Below are positions 24,177-26,827 of a stretch of 26,827 nucleotides of DNA, piece after piece. Below the pieces are notes generated by a model. That model saw only the letters and a list, made by a program, of their open reading frames with translations. It did not search any database and had not been told where the DNA came from. The DNA lies in the IMG/VR virus record IMGVR_UViG_3300009001_000075, positions 1 to 26,827 of that record; one strand, given 5' to 3'. The translations under genes and the position numbers were made by a program. Position 1 is the stretch's first letter; each line of letters opens with the position of its first letter. Source of the DNA: a virus.

Positions 24177-24933
24177 GGAACTTCCTATTTGCTCTAATCA
24201 TTGATTCGAGAAAGTCGGTATCTGTAGATCTACATGAAATATTGAGTAACGCCATGGTGTCCTTGGGTAGACAATGTCCACCATATCCGAACTTGCCATC
24301 AGGGCCTGGAACCTGAGAGTGACTCGTTCCAATACGTGGGTCAATGGTAATCGCATCAACCATTGCATCAAAGTCTTTGTATCCCAGATCGTTGTAGATC
24401 TTATACATCTGATTCCAGAACGTTACCTTCATTGCGAGAAAAGTGTTCTCGACATACTTACCAAATGCCGCTTGATCTCTCGAACAAAACTTAACCTCTT
24501 CGAGGCAAGGTAACACGGGTTTGAACAATTCATGCCAGAATCGCATCGAACCACCACCATAGATCGCAAACTTTTGAAAACGAAACTCATCGGTAGGATT
24601 CCGATTGGCGTTCGAACTCGCGAGAAACTCTGGTGATACTGTGATGTCAAGATCATCATAGTCTTCAAGGAATGTGGGTATCACCGCACTCTTGATCAGA
24701 TACTTGGTGTTACCGTACTTCTCGAACACATCAGCAACGTTGGATGTGTCGCAGACACCGTTTTTACTCATTGGTGTCGCGACACAGACAACCACACCAT
24801 CAACGGTGTCATCCGCAGGATACTCATATCCCTTATACGGATCGTCGATTACAATGTCGACACCAGAGTGTTCATTTAAGACATTGGCGACTGCTTGACC
24901 AACAGGCCCATATCCAGCAATTACAATCTTCAA
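24163..24933 (-). CDS. Nucleotide-sugar (UDP-glucose/GDP-mannose type) dehydrogenase, short form
   Basis: 256 residues; family members are usually 390-450. They oxidise the sugar C6 alcohol to a carboxylate with two NAD+. Domain 1 has the NAD-binding GYGPVGQAV (G7, G9, G12) and CVATP. The linker region has SPEFLASS. The central helical domain has FGKYVENTFLAMKVTFWNQM with K159 and N163. The catalytic Cys motif is FGYGGHCLPKDTMALL, with C221, K224 and D225 all present. The protein ends about 30 residues later, so the C-terminal UDP-sugar-binding domain is missing. The start is TTG at 24933, overlapping the upstream TGA (TTGA), with GGGAG 6 bases before it. The substrate cannot be read; a role in surface or DNA sugar modification is speculative. 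Confidence 0.85.
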   Translation of the reverse strand: MKIVIAGYGPVGQAVANVLNEHSGVDIVIDDPYKGYEYPADDTVDGVVVCVATPMSKNGVCDTSNVADVFEKYGNTKYLIKSAVIPTFLEDYDDLDITVSPEFLASSNANRNPTDEFRFQKFAIYGGGSMRFWHELFKPVLPCLEEVKFCSRDQAAFGKYVENTFLAMKVTFWNQMYKIYNDLGYKDFDAMVDAITIDPRIGTSHSQVPGPDGKFGYGGHCLPKDTMALLNISCRSTDTDFLESMIRANRKFRGEN

Positions 24934-25178
24934 TCTAAACTCCCATCTTCATATTGACCACACCAATTACACGCCTTTCCGGTTTCTACTGCAATCCTTG
25001 TTCGATCCTTTTCACAGAAGTGTTCCCACAGTTGTGAGGGTTCGAATGGTCTTTCTATAGGATTATCTGACTCGTATGCCAGATCTTTCTTTTCTTTATT
25101 AAATATACGATCCCAATTGTTCTCGAAAACTTTTCTTTCGACACCAAAGGGTCTTGGTTTATCACCCTTGCCCGTCAT
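24930..25178 (-). CDS. Small conserved-type protein with C-terminal CxxC
   Basis: About 82 residues from the ATG at 25178. Upstream in-frame codons continue to 25277 but lie inside the preceding gene, and the ATG at 25178 overlaps that gene's stop by 17 bases, as usual here. The sequence begins MTGKGDKPRPFGVERKVFEN, continues NWDRIFNKEKKDLAYES, then PSQLWEHFCEKDRTRIAVET and ends GKACNWCGQYEDGSLD. The CNWC pair could be half a zinc site or redox-active; another Cys (HFCEK) lies about 17 residues earlier. The 'NWDRIF' start recalls small proteins of T4-like cyanophages, but no function is known to me. Confidence 0.7.
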   Translation of the reverse strand: MTGKGDKPRPFGVERKVFENNWDRIFNKEKKDLAYESDNPIERPFEPSQLWEHFCEKDRTRIAVETGKACNWCGQYEDGSLD

Positions 25179-25782
25179 TTTCTTCAATCTCCCAAAAAAG
25201 TTTACGTTTGTTATAAGGTTTGCCTTCTTCAAAGCAAACCCACCAATCTGGTTTGTCACGTCGTGTCCACTTGGCAAACTGACGTTTATCTTCCCAGTAG
25301 AACTGACGATATGACGTTAGTGAATCACCCTCAACAATGCAATGGGGATACTGTGCCATAGCAGGGGTTGGTTGAGTAAATGGTTTTTCAGTGTCCGCAT
25401 TCGCCGGAGGCAACAAGAGAGTGTACTCCAGTTTATGTTGCGTCAAGTGTTTTTTACCGTAACGGTATGTATACTCTTCGCAGAGACATGCCCATAACTG
25501 ATACAACCATTCATAGTTTGCAGCAGACTCGCGCACCCACTTTGCAGATGGGTGATTGACATGACACGCCTTGTAGAGTTCGGTGTTCATGACTGAGTCT
25601 GGATGCATGTATCGAGCAATGCGGCGTCCATTAGTCGTTCGACCTTCCCACACATGTCCATCAAGAACACGGTGAGCAGTCGACAATAATTGTGCATACT
25701 CGATAGACATTTTGACAACGTGTTTGTCCACGTGCTGTTTAGCGCAAGTTTGTGGATCGTCGTCGACATAGAATATATTCAT
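25162..25782 (-). CDS. Conserved phage hypothetical protein rich in His and Trp
   Basis: 206 residues. The N-terminus reads MNIFYVDDDPQTCAKQHVDK then HVVKMSIEYAQLLSTAHRVL. The middle has CHVNHPSAKWVRESAANYEW and LYQLWACLCEEYTYRYGKKH. The end has SYRQFYWEDKRQFAKWTRRD and KPDWW. I recall this 'MNIF.lD.DP..aA....DKHVVKM..E.AQlL.TAh' family as widespread in phages and some bacteria, without a proven function. The many conserved His, Asp and Cys residues (DKHVVK, HVNHPS) suggest a metal-dependent or nucleotide-related enzyme, but that is inference. The ATG overlaps the 49-residue gene's stop by 4 bases. It sits in an operon with dCMP deaminase. Confidence 0.8.
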   Translation of the reverse strand: MNIFYVDDDPQTCAKQHVDKHVVKMSIEYAQLLSTAHRVLDGHVWEGRTTNGRRIARYMHPDSVMNTELYKACHVNHPSAKWVRESAANYEWLYQLWACLCEEYTYRYGKKHLTQHKLEYTLLLPPANADTEKPFTQPTPAMAQYPHCIVEGDSLTSYRQFYWEDKRQFAKWTRRDKPDWWVCFEEGKPYNKRKLFWEIEENDGQG

Positions 25783-25928
25783 AACGATTGAATTTTGTCT
25801 AGTAAGACTTCTCCCTTTCGATCAATTTTAGTACAAACATCATAAGTAAAGGTAAGGATACCATAAAAAATATCCCAGATCAAGGCCACTGGTATCGCGA
25901 GGGATAACAGAAGGTACTTCTTATTCAT
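25779..25928 (-). CDS. Small single-span membrane protein
   Basis: 49 residues: MNKKYLLLSLAIPVALIWDI then FYGILTFTYDVCTKIDRKGE and VLLDKIQSL. Two Lys precede a hydrophobic segment (about residues 5-27), so it is either a membrane anchor with its N-terminus inside or an uncleaved signal. No signal-peptidase site is evident. The ATG overlaps the deaminase stop by 8 bases (ATGAATAA) and the stop overlaps the next ATG by 4 (ATGA). Being locked between two genes in this way supports it as a real gene. No family recognised. Confidence 0.7.
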   Translation of the reverse strand: MNKKYLLLSLAIPVALIWDIFYGILTFTYDVCTKIDRKGEVLLDKIQSL

Positions 25929-26394
25929 CTAACTTCTCCAGTTTAATACCACATTCGATTAAAAATTGTTTACCACTTCCTTTCGAGGCAACGTATTCTT
26001 CATCATAGTATACCTCTTTTACACCTGACTGATATATTAACTTTGCACACTCGATGCATGGTACATGGGTAACAAACATCGATGAATCCTCACCCGATTC
26101 GGTTGATCGTGCGAGTTTGGTGATTGCATTTGCCTCTGCGTGTAGGACTTCGGGTTTGGTGTGCCATTCACCATAGACATCCAAGTCTTCACCTGCCACA
26201 TGAAATGTCACACCTTCATAGGGTTTCCACTCTTCGCAGTTGTTATCCCATCCAGAAGGGGTGCCATTGTAGCCTACAGAGATGATGCGATCATCCTTGA
26301 CGACAACCGCACCAACTCGTTTCTTTCTTGCCGTGGACAATTGAGCGGTGTCTCGTGCAATGCCCATGTAAAAACCTTTATACTTGTCTTTCAT
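25921..26394 (-). CDS. cd: Deoxycytidylate (dCMP) deaminase
   Basis: 157 residues (T4 Cd 193). Converts dCMP to dUMP to feed dTMP synthesis during phage DNA replication. The zinc/catalytic motif HAEANAI has H85 and the proton-shuttling E87. The second motif, VPCIECAKLI, gives C113 and C116. The N-terminal part has ARDTAQLSTARKKRVGAVVV and SVGYNGTPSGWDNNCEE, the usual substrate-binding GYNGtP.g segment. C-terminal YYDEEYVASKGSGKQFLIEC is typical. T4 Cd has a second structural zinc site in an inserted region; the shorter insert here (about 51-80, C53, H65, H78) may or may not retain it. The ATG overlaps the upstream stop by 4 bases (ATGA). Confidence 0.93.
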   Translation of the reverse strand: MKDKYKGFYMGIARDTAQLSTARKKRVGAVVVKDDRIISVGYNGTPSGWDNNCEEWKPYEGVTFHVAGEDLDVYGEWHTKPEVLHAEANAITKLARSTESGEDSSMFVTHVPCIECAKLIYQSGVKEVYYDEEYVASKGSGKQFLIECGIKLEKLDE

Positions 26395-26585
26395 AATTTT
26401 GGAACATACTCCTCAAACAAACGATCAACTTCGGATGAATACCCCATACTTCGAAGAGCATCCGCAGTGCTATATATCTCAGCACGTTGAGTACGACCTC
26501 TTTCCCAAATACGATGATCATCCGAATAATCATAAAACCAATCGTGTGATTTCATGAGTTCCTCAAGACGTTGTATAGTTTCCAT
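26391..26585 (-). CDS. Small hypothetical protein in dCMP deaminase operon
   Basis: 64 residues from the ATG at 26585: METIQRLEELMKSHDWFYDY, then SDDHRIWERGRTQRAEIYST and ADALRSMGYSSEVDRLFEEY, ending VPKL. Three in-frame codons lie upstream, but this ATG overlaps the preceding stop by one base (TGATG), the usual coupling here. It is acidic and probably helical. The 'LMKSHDWfYdySDDh.vW.rG..q...I' pattern looks like small conserved phage proteins, but no function is known to me. Its stop overlaps the dCMP deaminase ATG. Confidence 0.65.
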   Translation of the reverse strand: METIQRLEELMKSHDWFYDYSDDHRIWERGRTQRAEIYSTADALRSMGYSSEVDRLFEEYVPKL

Positions 26586-26827
26586 CACGCACACTCCAAT
26601 AAAGATTCGTATTCGTCATCGATACCGTGCATCTCCATCTCTTTCGCGAGACGCCAGTCGATGACAACAGGTTCCGCAAACTCTTCAAGAGTCGGGGGGA
26701 ACATACCCTCTTCCGCGTTCTGAACCCAACGACGGATACCAACCACCTTACAACAGTAGTCAAGAATCTGTTGTTCCATCAACAAGTCGCCACCAATAGA
26801 GACGTGAACATTGATGGGTGCTTCCCA
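26585..26827 (-). CDS. C-terminal 80 residues of an unknown protein (N-terminus beyond window)
   Basis: The frame is open from the right edge (26827) to TGA at 26587-26585. The visible part reads WEAPINVHVSIGGDLLMEQQ, ILDYCCKVVGIRRWVQNAEE, GMFPPTLEEFAEPVVIDWRL and AKEMEMHGIDDEYESLLECA. An in-frame ATG (GACTTGTTGATG) occurs at about 26779, but the open frame upstream makes a start outside the window equally possible. Acidic, soluble, three Cys. Family not recognised. Its stop overlaps the start of the next gene by one base. Confidence 0.55.
   Translation of the reverse strand, partial: WEAPINVHVSIGGDLLMEQQILDYCCKVVGIRRWVQNAEEGMFPPTLEEFAEPVVIDWRLAKEMEMHGIDDEYESLLECA

Overview
This window is part of the genome of a T4-like contractile-tailed phage (myovirus). 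Its gene content fits the marine branch related to T4-like cyanophages and pelagiphages. The evidence is a complete T4-type baseplate set (gp8, gp6, gp25, gp27, gp5, gp53, gp48, gp26, probable gp51), the replication and late-transcription proteins gp32 and gp33, T4 late-promoter octamers (TATAAATA), and the accessory families DUF4815, DUF2452 and DUF6356, which I associate with marine T4-like phages. The host cannot be read from the sequence. I see no tRNA, rRNA, insertion sequence, integrase or CRISPR array. Genes are packed with 1-23 base overlaps or gaps of a few bases, and no gene-free stretch exceeds 300 bases.

Layout. (A) Bases 1-17103, minus strand, late structural genes. In transcription order they are gp48 (tube cap), gp53, gp27 hub, gp5-type OB/lysozyme-like protein, a tail-associated amidase, a beta-helix spike, a 204-residue unknown protein, gp25, gp6, gp8, and a giant DUF4815 virion protein that leaves the window on the left. 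Late promoters precede gp48, gp25 and gp8. (B) Bases 17154-21939, plus strand: gp4 head-completion protein, a 48-residue membrane protein, a possible gp2-like protein, a gp54/tube-like protein, gp26, a gp51-like reading frame in the -1 frame, and a tape-measure-like protein. (C) Bases 21936-26827, minus strand: an operon read from the right edge. It holds an edge-truncated protein, a small protein, dCMP deaminase, a 49-residue membrane protein, two conserved hypotheticals, a short nucleotide-sugar dehydrogenase, an unknown 221-residue protein, gp33, a DUF2452 protein and gp32.

How they work together. Regions A and B encode almost the whole baseplate and tail-tube initiation complex plus a head-closure factor. 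Region C encodes nucleotide metabolism, the single-strand DNA-binding protein and the gp33 co-activator that would act at the late promoters seen in region A.

Most notable points. (1) A perfect T TTT TTT slippery heptamer lies directly before the gp26 stop codon and leads into a gp51-like frame just upstream of a tape-measure-like gene, the same layout as the tail-assembly chaperone frameshift cassettes of other tailed phages. (2) The functions of T4 gp5 are split over three genes; a lysozyme-like domain appears to have lost its catalytic glutamate while the next gene carries an intact-looking amidase. (3) gp32 has no cysteines, so the T4 zinc site is gone. (4) A possible pseudoknot operator lies in the gp32 leader. 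(5) Two overlapping, opposed late promoters lie at 17112-17145, and they imply a GTG start for gp4.
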